Of a stretch of DNA of 14,667 nucleotides, positions 1 to 6,531 are shown piece after piece. Within the stretch, counting starts at the first letter, position 1. Each line of letters opens with the position of its first letter. The position numbers and the translations under genes were made by a program. The notes beneath the pieces are model-generated. The model saw only the letters and a list, made by a program, of their open reading frames with translations, searched no databases and was not told where the DNA came from. Source of the stretch: Desulfovermiculus sp041686195. GTDB taxonomy: Bacteria > Desulfobacterota > Desulfovibrionia > Desulfovibrionales > Desulfothermaceae. The stretch spans positions 1 through 14,667 of the forward strand of contig JAWLEI010000080.1 of assembly GCA_041686195.1 (NCBI GenBank). The letters run 5' to 3'.

Positions 1-2081
1 ATGGAATCAGCTGCTCCCACAGATTGAATAAAATCACAAAGCATGGCCCGAATGCCGGGCACATCAAAAGCCTGCACCCGGCCTTGCAGTTCCTGCCCCC
101 AAGTTAAAAGATCCCGGGCCTGGGCTTTAAGGGCTGTCTGGTTGATATCTTCTGCCAACTCAAAGGCCTCATCCATTATCAAGGCCTGGTCCAGCTCTTT
201 GCAGCGGGGAGCAAACTGTGTCTGCAGCTTATACAGGGTCATGGAATCCAGGGCCTGGACAGCCGGTTGCAGATGCAATGTTTTGGCTTGAGATTGAATA
301 CAGACATTTGTCCTCTTTTGGTCAGGATCATCATGTCCCTGGTCCGAGCTGGAAGCTAAAAAACAGGAGCATATGGATAAAATCTTGTTCTGGGTCAGGG
401 GCTTGGATAAAAAATCGTCACATCGGTCAGCAACCATCTCTTGCTGTTCTTGTCCCCCAGTAGCAGTAAAGACCACCACCGGCAAGCCGGGAATCAGCTT
501 TTTCATCAGATCAGCCGCATGCATCCCGCTCAAATCCGGCAGACGCAGGTCCAGAAACACCAAGTCCGGACGTTCCCGTTCACATATTTCTAAAGCCTCA
601 TTCGCGCTTTGAGCGCTCAGAACACGAAGAGGGGTGGACTCTAAAATCCCGCTGACCAGTTCGGCATTGGCTCTGATTTCATCCACAACCAGAATCTTGG
701 CCGGAGAAAACTGCATATTTTCCCGGCCTGGATAAGATCTGCGCAGGCCCTGGGGCCGGCTGGGCACTGCTGGCAGTACAATCCGAAACAAGCTGCCTTG
801 ATTCACCTCACTGACCAGGGAAATATGCCCGCCCATCATGTCCGTAAGTTTTTTGGTAATGGCCAGTCCAAGACCGCTGCCCCCAAATTCCCGCGTGGAC
901 TGAGAGTTTTGTTGTCTGAAATTCTCAAAAATGATCTCATGCTGGTCTTTGGCAATCCCGATACCGGTATCCTCCACTGCGAACTCCAGATCCACACACC
1001 CGGCATGACCAGGGCTATGGGCCCAGGTCACCTTGAGACAAACAAACCCCTGGGCCGTGAACTTCAGGGCATTGCCCACCAGATTAATCAGAATCTGGCG
1101 GATACGCACTTGATCCAGGACCAAACCTTCGGGCAAGCCGGGCTCAATCTCAGCCATCAAGTCTACTCCCTTTTCATTAAAAGAAGGTTCAAACATGGCT
1201 TCCACATCCTGAACCAAGCACCGCAGGCTCAGTGGTTCAGGTCTGATCTCCAGTTTGCCGGCCTCGATCTTGGACAGATCCAGGATATCGTCGATCAAGG
1301 TGAGCAAAGTCTGCCCGCTGGACAGTATGGTCTGCACATATCGTCTGCTCTGTACATCCTGGATTTTGTGCAACAGGGCCTCGCTAAAGCCCAAAATGGC
1401 GTTCATCGGGGTTCGGATCTCATGGGACATATTGGCCAGGAACTCACTCTTTGCCCGGTTGGCCGCCTCTGCCTCTTCTTTGCTCTTTTGCAGGGCGGCC
1501 TGGGTCTTTTTGATCTGGGTTAAGTCTCTGGCCACGCACACACTGCCGATGGTTCTTCCTTCTTCCCGAAGCAGGCTGATGGACATGCCCAACGGCAATA
1601 TATGTCCGTACTTGGTCCGGAAGGAAACTTCTGTATCCCGCACATACCCGTTGGTGCGTAAATCCGTGAGCATGGAGTGAAGTTGCAGCTGATCAGCGTA
1701 GAGATCAAAGGCCGATTTGCCCCGCAACTCTTCAAAACTGTAGCCAAAGAGCTCTTCGGCCCGCTTGTTCCAGCGGATAAAGCGGCCCTTGGCGTCCACA
1801 ATGCCTATGGCGTCCGCCGAGTTATCAAGCACATTCTTAAAGTAGTCCCGCTCTTTTTTCAGGGCATCCTCCGCCCTCTTCAGCTCAATGAGATCCTGGG
1901 CCACCTCATACAGGGACTTCATGTTTGTATTGGCGTCCACAGCCCGCTTGCACTCAATAAGCATGGACTCCAGCTCTTCGTTGCGAATGCGGAGATCTTC
2001 CAGTTCACGCATCATCTGGCTCGACATAACCTCATCCATACAAGCCCCACCCGGCTCCAGGCCATGTTTTTTCCGCTTCAT
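1..2081 (-). CDS. Hybrid sensor histidine kinase / response regulator, PAS-HisKA-HATPase-REC (3' end cut by window)
   Basis: An open frame of 693 codons runs from ATG 2081 off the left edge without a stop. Residues 15-80 look helical and coiled-coil-like. A PAS domain follows at about 80-195 (DNSADAIGIVDAKGRF). HisKA at about 210-275 carries the phosphorylatable His220 in the H-box FLANMSHEIRTPMNAI. The HATPase at about 320-437 has an N-box (NLVGNALKFT, 333-342), G1 (DTGIGI) and G2 (GGSGLGLAI). A receiver at about 461-575 has phosphoacceptor Asp511 (FLDLRLPD) and Lys560; its acidic pair is Asp-Glu instead of Asp-Asp. Residues 600-693 are helical with no domain I recognise; an Hpt domain could lie beyond the edge. 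No transmembrane segment is visible, so the sensor is probably cytoplasmic. A second in-frame ATG at 2039 is an alternative start, and neither has a strong ribosome site. It is divergent from the acyl-CoA dehydrogenase gene. The signal sensed is unknown. Confidence 0.93.
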   Translation of the reverse strand, partial: MKRKKHGLEPGGACMDEVMSSQMMRELEDLRIRNEELESMLIECKRAVDANTNMKSLYEVAQDLIELKRAEDALKKERDYFKNVLDNSADAIGIVDAKGRFIRWNKRAEELFGYSFEELRGKSAFDLYADQLQLHSMLTDLRTNGYVRDTEVSFRTKYGHILPLGMSISLLREEGRTIGSVCVARDLTQIKKTQAALQKSKEEAEAANRAKSEFLANMSHEIRTPMNAILGFSEALLHKIQDVQSRRYVQTILSSGQTLLTLIDDILDLSKIEAGKLEIRPEPLSLRCLVQDVEAMFEPSFNEKGVDLMAEIEPGLPEGLVLDQVRIRQILINLVGNALKFTAQGFVCLKVTWAHSPGHAGCVDLEFAVEDTGIGIAKDQHEIIFENFRQQNSQSTREFGGSGLGLAITKKLTDMMGGHISLVSEVNQGSLFRIVLPAVPSRPQGLRRSYPGRENMQFSPAKILVVDEIRANAELVSGILESTPLRVLSAQSANEALEICERERPDLVFLDLRLPDLSGMHAADLMKKLIPGLPVVVFTATGGQEQQEMVADRCDDFLSKPLTQNKILSICSCFLASSSDQGHDDPDQKRTNVCIQSQAKTLHLQPAVQALDSMTLYKLQTQFAPRCKELDQALIMDEAFELAEDINQTALKAQARDLLTWGQELQGRVQAFDVPGIRAMLCDFIQSVGAADS

Positions 2082-2160
2082 GTATCCAGGAACATTTTGA
2101 TTTAAACCTCAGATAAATAGCATTTGGTTTCATAAATGATCAAGCCGCAAAACAGCATCA

Positions 2161-2220
2161 CATTTTTGCCCCGCTTGGGGGCAAAAAAATATTTCAGATT
2201 TGCCGCAGGCAAAGCTGAAC
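2161..2220 (-). repeat. Hairpin repeat, copy 1 (inverted relative to 3459-3516)
   Basis: This segment reads, on the minus strand, almost exactly like 3459-3516: gttcagctttgcc, then ggcaaatctgaaatattt, then a T-rich/GC/A-rich stem-loop. The stem pairs TTTTTGCCCC (2163-2172) with GGGGCAAAAA (2178-2187). A second small hairpin, TTGCC-gca-GGCAA, lies beside it. It sits between two divergent genes, so a terminator role is not needed here. I read it as a dispersed intergenic element. Confidence 0.8.
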
Positions 2221-2231
2221 GTGGTCTACTC

Positions 2232-2260
2232 TTGTTTTGAGGCCTGAATTCGGGTATGAA
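2232..2260 (+). promoter_or_regulatory. Possible sigma70-type promoter for acyl-CoA dehydrogenase
   Basis: A TTGTTT hexamer (2232-2237) is followed after 17 nt by TATGAA (2255-2260), 37 nt before the start codon. Both hexamers are imperfect, so this is only a candidate. No operator is evident around it. Confidence 0.3.
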
Positions 2261-2296
2261 ACGCAAGTCAGCCCTAAATACTAAAGGAGAACAGGC

Positions 2297-3457
2297 ATGG
2301 CTTTTGAGTTGAGCAAAGAACAGCGCATGATTCAAAAAATGGCCAGGGAATTTGCCCGCAAGGAGCTGGCTCCCATGGCTGCGGAAAGGGATCAAAAACA
2401 CGAATATCCAGCTCAAAGCCTGGAGAAGATGGGAGAGCTCGGCCTGTTGGGGATGCTGGTTCCAGAGGGCTACGGCGGAGAGGACATGGATACAGTGTCC
2501 TACGCTCTGGCTATGAGCGAAATCGCCTATGCCTGCGCCTCCACGGCTGTGATCATGTCTGTGCACGATTCCATTTGCTGCGGCAGCCTGGTAAAGTTCG
2601 GCACCGAGGAACAAAAGCAGAAATATCTGGTTCCCATGGCTCAGGGAGAATTCATTTGTTCTTTTGCTCTCTCCGAGCCGGAAGCTGGATCAGATCCGGC
2701 CGGCATGACCACGACAGCCAGCAGACAGGGCGACTGCTACCTGTTAAATGGAACCAAGCGCTGGATTACCGGTGGGGCCACCTCAAAGCTGTTCATTGTC
2801 TTGGCCAGGACTGACCCGGAGGCCGGACACAAGGGAATTTCCGCCTTTCTGGTCACCAGGGATATGCAAGGCTTTTCCACCGGCCGCCTGGAGGACAAGA
2901 TGGGGCAGTGCGCCTCGGACACCACGGACTTGATCTTTAACAACTGCAAGGTGCCGGCCGACCACCTTCTGGGAAAGGAAGGCCAGGGCTTCAAGGTGGC
3001 CATGTCCGGCCTGGACGACGGCCGGATCGGGATTGCCGCATTGTCCGTGGGAGTTGGACAGGCTGCCCTGGATCAAAGTGTGGAATACGCCAAGCAACGG
3101 GAACAGTTCGGTCGGCCAATTGCCGAAAACCAGGGCTTGCGCTGGATGATAGCCGACATGGCCACTGATCTGGAGGCTGCCCGGCTTTTGGTCTTGAATG
3201 CGGCCTCGGTCAAGGACCGGGGAGAAAAATGCAGTAAAGAAGCTTCCATGGCCAAGCTCTACGCCTCGGAGATGACCAACAGGATCACCGCCCAGGCCGT
3301 GCAGATCCACGGCGGCTATGGCTATACCAAGGAGTTTGCTGTGGAACGCCTGTACCGCGACGCCCGGGTACTGACCATTTACGAAGGCACTTCCCAGATT
3401 CAGAAGATGGTCATTGCCAACGAGGTTTTGGGGGATAGGAAAAGAAAGAAGAAATAG
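2297..3457 (+). CDS. Acyl-CoA dehydrogenase, short-chain (butyryl-CoA) type
   Basis: This 386-residue FAD enzyme catalyses alpha,beta-dehydrogenation of an acyl-CoA thioester and passes electrons to an electron-transfer flavoprotein. Length is normal for the family. The first family signature is at 124-133 (ALSEPEAGSD) and the second in the C-terminal helical domain (QIHGGYGYTKEFAVERLYRD, 336-355). The catalytic base is Glu363 in IYEGTSQIQ, the position used by short- and medium-chain enzymes. FNNCKVPADHLLG (214-226) is the usual mid-domain motif. The start is set by a strong site, AAAGGAG, 8 nt before the ATG. The C-terminus ends in a basic run (RKRKKK). No etfAB, thiolase or CoA-transferase lies nearby, so it looks monocistronic. 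Near-identical hairpin repeats lie on both sides in inverse orientation, the right one starting one base after the stop codon. Substrate chain length cannot be fixed from sequence alone. Confidence 0.95.
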   Translation: MAFELSKEQRMIQKMAREFARKELAPMAAERDQKHEYPAQSLEKMGELGLLGMLVPEGYGGEDMDTVSYALAMSEIAYACASTAVIMSVHDSICCGSLVKFGTEEQKQKYLVPMAQGEFICSFALSEPEAGSDPAGMTTTASRQGDCYLLNGTKRWITGGATSKLFIVLARTDPEAGHKGISAFLVTRDMQGFSTGRLEDKMGQCASDTTDLIFNNCKVPADHLLGKEGQGFKVAMSGLDDGRIGIAALSVGVGQAALDQSVEYAKQREQFGRPIAENQGLRWMIADMATDLEAARLLVLNAASVKDRGEKCSKEASMAKLYASEMTNRITAQAVQIHGGYGYTKEFAVERLYRDARVLTIYEGTSQIQKMVIANEVLGDRKRKKK

Positions 3458-3458
3458 T

Positions 3459-3730
3459 GTTCAGCTTTGCCTTCGGCAAATCTGAAATATTTTTTGCCCC
3501 CAAGCGGGCAAAAAAGAAATTTGCCGGAGGCAAGGCTCGTATGAACAAGATTTTGCTTTCTCCGCCTGCCCCGGACTGAGATCCGGGGTCACCCCGGCGT
3601 AGGCCGGGGTCCAGCTCTTACATATTCAGTCTGGATTCCGGCTGGAGCCTGTGCTGGACCCCGATCCAGTACCGGAATGACAGAGGGGGTGATTCAAAGT
3701 TTTTTTCTCGATCAAACTGGGCGTCTGCGG
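3459..3730 (+). repeat. Composite multi-hairpin intergenic repeat, copy 2 (intact)
   Basis: At least six stem-loops follow one another: TTGCC-ttc-GGCAA; TTTTTTGCCC/GGGCAAAAAA (3490-3515); TTGCC-gga-GGCAA; CCCCGGA/TCCGGGG (3569-3588); CCCCGGC/GCCGGGG (3592-3609); and a nested pair with ATTCCGG (3635-3641) against CCGGAAT (3672-3678), enclosing CTGGA/TCCAG (3654-3669). The first 58 nt recur inverted at 2161-2220. Bases 3524-3609 recur inverted at about 13359-13458. Bases 3596-3730 recur inverted at 12914-13048 with 3 mismatches in 135 and no gaps. No open frame here looks protein-coding. It may be a MITE-like element or a structured RNA. Confidence 0.85.
3490..3515. terminator. Likely bidirectional intrinsic terminator after acyl-CoA dehydrogenase
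   Basis: The 10-bp stem TTTTTTGCCC / GGGCAAAAAA has a 6-nt loop and lies 33 nt past the acyl-CoA dehydrogenase stop. GC pairs are flanked by A and T runs, as expected for termination in either direction between two convergent genes. It is part of the dispersed repeat, so the role is inferred from shape and place. Confidence 0.5.
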
Positions 3731-3767
3731 CCAGAGGCGACGCTGAATACTGAACACTCGCGTATCC

Positions 3768-4685
3768 TTACCTCACTTTCGCCAGCTCCTCCAACAACCC
3801 CTCAATCTCCTCCCGGGCCTTGAGCTCCTGCATCCACACCTCCGGGATGGCCTGCATGCCATGATAGGCGCCCAGAACCATACCCACCAGCATGCCTCGG
3901 GCGGCTGAGTCCCCGCCGGCCATGACGCACTGGATCAAGGCCTCAGCCAGATCCTCCTCATGCCGGGCGATGAGCTGGATGGTTCCGGGAAAAGCATGTG
4001 GAATATGACAGGTCTTGCCCAGTTCCTGGATGGCCGGCCCACTTTCCTGATCCGCTGCATTCAGCCCGGCTTGCACCCATTCAGCAGCCGGCAGGCCGGA
4101 AAATGACTTCCCAGCTGTGTCCTGCACGGCCTGAACAGGCTTTTTCCCGGCCAGGACATCCAGCGTCACTCGGGCAAAAAACTCCGCACTGTCCACAACT
4201 TTGTCATCCTGATGGGTCATTTTTGTCTGGTCCCTGGCTGCCTGGACTGTAGCCTGTAGATTTGAGCCCAGGAAATAAATAAGCGGCGCAATGCGGGCTG
4301 CACCAGCCAGATCGTTACTTTTTGATCCGGCCTGAGCCAGGTCCTGTTCCTGGTCCATATTGGCCAGGGTCTGTCTGGTGGCCTGATCCACGTAGCTTCT
4401 AGGGGTGACCCAAAATTCCCGCCAGCGGCGGGCAAAGTCCTGGAGGTCAAATTTCTGGGTTCCAGCTAGAGATCTGAGCAGGAGCAAGGCCTGATCTCCG
4501 TAATGAGTGAAGTCACCGGCCTGCTTCCCTGCATGCTGGGAACCAGAAGGCGGGGGCTGCAAGGTGTCCACCCGGCCAAGTCTGCGCATTATCTTGTCCT
4601 GATCATAGATCCAATGGGCCCCCAAGGCCAGAGAGTCGGCCAGAAAAGAGGCCCACACCATTGCGTTGGCAGTGGATGCAGTCAT
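3768..4685 (-). CDS. ADP-ribosylglycohydrolase family protein, J1-crystallin-like branch
   Basis: A 305-residue protein of the DraG/ARH all-helical fold. Recognisable family segments are ADSLALGAHWIYD (16-28), DFTHYGDQALLLLRSL (58-73), SNDLAGAARIAPLI (123-136) and AGGDSAARGMLVGMVLGA (256-273). True ADP-ribosylhydrolases bind two metals through an early acidic cluster and a late GGDTD motif. Here the late motif reads GGDSAAR, without the second Asp, and the early one reads THYGDQ. This matches my recollection of the jellyfish J1-crystallin/SelJ-like branch, whose activity is unclear. Hydrolysis of ADP-ribosyl groups should therefore not be assumed. The start is well supported by GGAGG 6 nt before the ATG. 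It is convergent with the acyl-CoA dehydrogenase and divergent from the zinc-ribbon gene; no DraT or ADP-ribosyltransferase partner is visible. Confidence 0.85.
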   Translation of the reverse strand: MTASTANAMVWASFLADSLALGAHWIYDQDKIMRRLGRVDTLQPPPSGSQHAGKQAGDFTHYGDQALLLLRSLAGTQKFDLQDFARRWREFWVTPRSYVDQATRQTLANMDQEQDLAQAGSKSNDLAGAARIAPLIYFLGSNLQATVQAARDQTKMTHQDDKVVDSAEFFARVTLDVLAGKKPVQAVQDTAGKSFSGLPAAEWVQAGLNAADQESGPAIQELGKTCHIPHAFPGTIQLIARHEEDLAEALIQCVMAGGDSAARGMLVGMVLGAYHGMQAIPEVWMQELKAREEIEGLLEELAKVR

Positions 4686-4719
4686 ACAAGCCTCCGGTAA
4701 TTAAGTGATGAAAACAGGT

Positions 4720-4748
4720 TTGATTCTTCTCCTCACCCATGCTATACA
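4720..4748 (+). promoter_or_regulatory. Possible sigma70-type promoter for the zinc-ribbon gene
   Basis: TTGATT (4720-4725), a 17-nt spacer and TATACA (4743-4748) lie 77 nt before the ATG, in the divergent region shared with the ADP-ribosylglycohydrolase homologue. Each hexamer matches consensus at 4 of 6 positions. The surrounding DNA is AT-rich compared with the genes. Confidence 0.4.
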
Positions 4749-4825
4749 TATGTACAAAATAAAATGTAAGCTGTATTTTTGAGTTGAAAAGCACTTCAGC
4801 CAAAGCCAACAAAGGAGAATCTCAC

Positions 4826-5041
4826 ATGAGCGCGGAACAAACCACACCTCAACATTGTCCCGGATTTCAAAGTTTCAAGAACTTGAGTTCTTTTGTCTGC
4901 AACTGCCCGCAATGCGGTGAAGAAATTGAAATCTTTTCCGATGAGTTTGACCGTCCTCATACCTGTCCCAAGTGTAAAAAACAAGTTGACTTCACGCAAT
5001 GCACTTTGGATGCCAGTGGCGGGACGAGTACCTCCAGCTGA
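4826..5041 (+). CDS. Small zinc-ribbon protein of unknown function
   Basis: A 71-residue protein with a clear rubredoxin-like zinc ribbon: CPQC (27-30) and CPKC (47-50) separated by an acidic loop (EEIEIFSDEFDRPH). Extra cysteines lie at 11, 25 and 59, so a second metal or redox site is conceivable. The pattern CPGF...SF.C.CP.CG.EIEIFSDEFDR resembles small conserved proteins I recall from anaerobic bacteria, but I know of no assigned role. AAAGGAG lies 8 nt before ATG 4826; a longer in-frame ATG at 4784 lacks a ribosome site and was not chosen. A terminator-like hairpin downstream suggests its own transcript. The tail is Ser/Thr/Gly-rich (ASGGTSTSS) and probably disordered. Confidence 0.85.
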   Translation: MSAEQTTPQHCPGFQSFKNLSSFVCNCPQCGEEIEIFSDEFDRPHTCPKCKKQVDFTQCTLDASGGTSTSS

Positions 5042-5100
5042 AGATTTGGCCACATTTCACAGTTTCGAAATCATCGGCTCCTCGGTGCTTACCAATCCAT

Positions 5101-5128
5101 TTGACAAAGGTCGCGATATTTGTATCGT
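5101..5128 (+). promoter_or_regulatory. Candidate promoter for the REC-SpoIIE operon
   Basis: A perfect -35 hexamer TTGACA (5101-5106) is followed after 16 nt by TATCGT (5123-5128), a 4-of-6 match to the -10 box. Transcription from here would run through the terminator-like hairpin at 5152-5193 before reaching the GTG start at 5220. Spacing is one base short of ideal. Confidence 0.4.
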
Positions 5129-5151
5129 CGATCCGTTCGAAGTCACCCAGT

Positions 5152-5193
5152 CTGACCCCCTGAACTCAGCCCGGCTCTGGGGGTCAGCTTTTT
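5152..5193 (+). terminator. Rho-independent terminator, or attenuator in the REC-SpoIIE leader
   Basis: The perfect 9-bp stem CTGACCCCC (5152-5160) / GGGGGTCAG (5179-5187) has an 18-nt loop and is followed by CTTTTT. It lies 110 nt past the zinc-ribbon stop and 27 nt before the next start codon. It may simply end the zinc-ribbon transcript. Because a TTGACA-type promoter lies upstream of it, it could also act as a leader attenuator. Confidence 0.7.
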
Positions 5194-5219
5194 ATCGGCC
5201 AGGCATACGAGGTAAAGGC

Positions 5220-6440
5220 GTGCATAAACACCAAACCAAGATTCTCATTGTAGACGATTCTCCAGGAGTCTGCGATCTGCTCAGCGAATTCCTGGAAAGC
5301 ACATATCACGTTGAAACTGCAAAGGACGGCCATCAGGCCCTGTCAACCTATACGTCCTATGAACCGGACATTATTCTTTTAGACATGCATATGCCCGGGA
5401 TGGGCGGTTTTGATGTTATTTCCCACCTGCGTCAAGAGTGGCAGGATCAGGAAGTATACATTCTGGTCATAACCGGCGAGACCTCCTTTCAGCTCAAAAA
5501 AGATTCTCTGGAACTCGGGGCAAATGACTACCTGATCCGGCCCTATCATTCTGAAGAGCTGCTGGCCCGGGTCAAGGTGGCTGAACGCCAAATCAACCTC
5601 CGCAAAAAGCTGAAATCAGCCTATCAAAAGATTGAGCGGGAGATTGATATGCTCGGCGAGATCCAGTCCCGCCTGCTTCCCACTCCCCTTCCGCCCCTCC
5701 CCAATGTCCTTATTGACACGTTATTTAAACCCTCAGGGCGGGCGAGTGGCGATTTTTTTGATTATTTTTCAATAGATGAAAATACTGTGCGGGTTGCAGT
5801 CTGCGATGTCTCCGGGCACGGAGCCAGGGCCGCGTTTCTCATGGGCGTGGTCCGCACCCTTATTCGCTTGAGCGAGAAGACCAGTCTGGATCTGGCCCAG
5901 GTTGTCAAGCTGCTCAATGACTCTCTGGTGGACATTATTGGAGAGGAAAGCGATTTCGTTTCCCTGTTTTTAGCTGATGTGAATATCCAGACCCTGACCA
6001 TATCCTACATCAATGCCGGACACTGCCCGGGATTGATCACCAACGCCAATGGCAATGTGGCCGCCTTGGAGGCCAACATTCCGATATTGGGCATTACCAG
6101 CATTGCTCCGGAAATACAAACCCGTCCCCTGCATGCCAAAAGCTGTCTTTTTCTGTACACCGACGGCATATATGAATGGCGTACCCCGGATGGAACCTAT
6201 TTCCAGCAGGATCAATTCCTGGATTTGGCCAAAGATCTCCTGCTCCGCAACGACCACCCCTTCTTGACCAATCTGATGCAGGCTCTGCAGTCCCAGACGT
6301 CCAGCATCCCTTTTCGCGATGATGTCACTGCCTTGTACTTATGCCTGACCTCAGAATCCAATATGCAGAGCGACACTGGCAGGCCACAGGAATGCCTTGA
6401 TCCAGCCCTTGTTTCTGCCAGCGCCGAGGAAAACCTCTGA
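5220..6440 (+). CDS. Response regulator with SpoIIE/RsbU-type PP2C phosphatase output
   Basis: A 406-residue cytoplasmic protein. The receiver (7-125) has acidic pair Asp12-Asp13, phosphoacceptor Asp55 (LLLDMHMPGM) and switch Thr85, but Arg107 replaces the near-invariant Lys (LIRPY). A helical linker (about 130-165) leads to a PP2C-type phosphatase. Its motifs are complete: ASGDFFD, VCDVSGHGARAAFLM, FVSLFLADV, NAGHCPGL, LFLYTDGIYE and FRDDVTALYL. Such proteins dephosphorylate Ser/Thr on anti-sigma-factor antagonists or similar partners under receiver control. The frame is open further upstream to ATG 4893, but that region overlaps the zinc-ribbon gene and crosses the terminator hairpin. The GTG at 5220 sits just before the receiver, with GAGG about 7 nt upstream. 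No anti-sigma factor or antagonist is encoded nearby. The downstream gene begins 53 nt after the stop and is very likely co-transcribed. Confidence 0.93.
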   Translation: MHKHQTKILIVDDSPGVCDLLSEFLESTYHVETAKDGHQALSTYTSYEPDIILLDMHMPGMGGFDVISHLRQEWQDQEVYILVITGETSFQLKKDSLELGANDYLIRPYHSEELLARVKVAERQINLRKKLKSAYQKIEREIDMLGEIQSRLLPTPLPPLPNVLIDTLFKPSGRASGDFFDYFSIDENTVRVAVCDVSGHGARAAFLMGVVRTLIRLSEKTSLDLAQVVKLLNDSLVDIIGEESDFVSLFLADVNIQTLTISYINAGHCPGLITNANGNVAALEANIPILGITSIAPEIQTRPLHAKSCLFLYTDGIYEWRTPDGTYFQQDQFLDLAKDLLLRNDHPFLTNLMQALQSQTSSIPFRDDVTALYLCLTSESNMQSDTGRPQECLDPALVSASAEENL

Positions 6441-6453
6441 TCAAGAGGAAATG

Positions 6454-6531
6454 ATGGACTGCAGAGAACTTTTGTCCCTGGAATCCACAATATATGTCTT
6501 TGAACAGCACCATATTCAGCCAAAGCATTGA
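6454..6531 (+). CDS. Possible 25-residue leader peptide overlapping the next gene's start
   Basis: A short frame starting MDCRELLSLESTIYVFEQHH has AAGAGGAA 5 nt (core GAGG) before its ATG. Its stop at 6529-6531 lies 35 nt inside the following large gene, in another frame. The large gene has no good ribosome site of its own, so this peptide could deliver ribosomes to it by translational coupling. An ATG at 6451 in the same frame is an alternative start. No homology is recognised and it may be untranslated. Confidence 0.3.
   Translation: MDCRELLSLESTIYVFEQHHIQPKH

Noticed and set aside
798..2105. Plus-strand open frames across the left part of the window
   Set aside because: They are antisense to a hybrid kinase with every expected motif on the minus strand.
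2102..2614. A 170-codon minus-strand frame over the start of the acyl-CoA dehydrogenase
   Set aside because: It lies opposite a fully conserved enzyme and includes the hairpin repeat; no motif or ribosome site supports it.
3458..3767. CRISPR array in the repeat-rich intergenic block
   Set aside because: The repeats are different palindromes of varied size without regular spacing or unique spacers, and there are no cas genes.
4893..5219. N-terminal extension of the REC-SpoIIE protein back to ATG 4893
   Set aside because: The extension overlaps most of the zinc-ribbon gene in another frame, spans the terminator hairpin and has no receiver-like sequence. The GTG at 5220 directly precedes the receiver.
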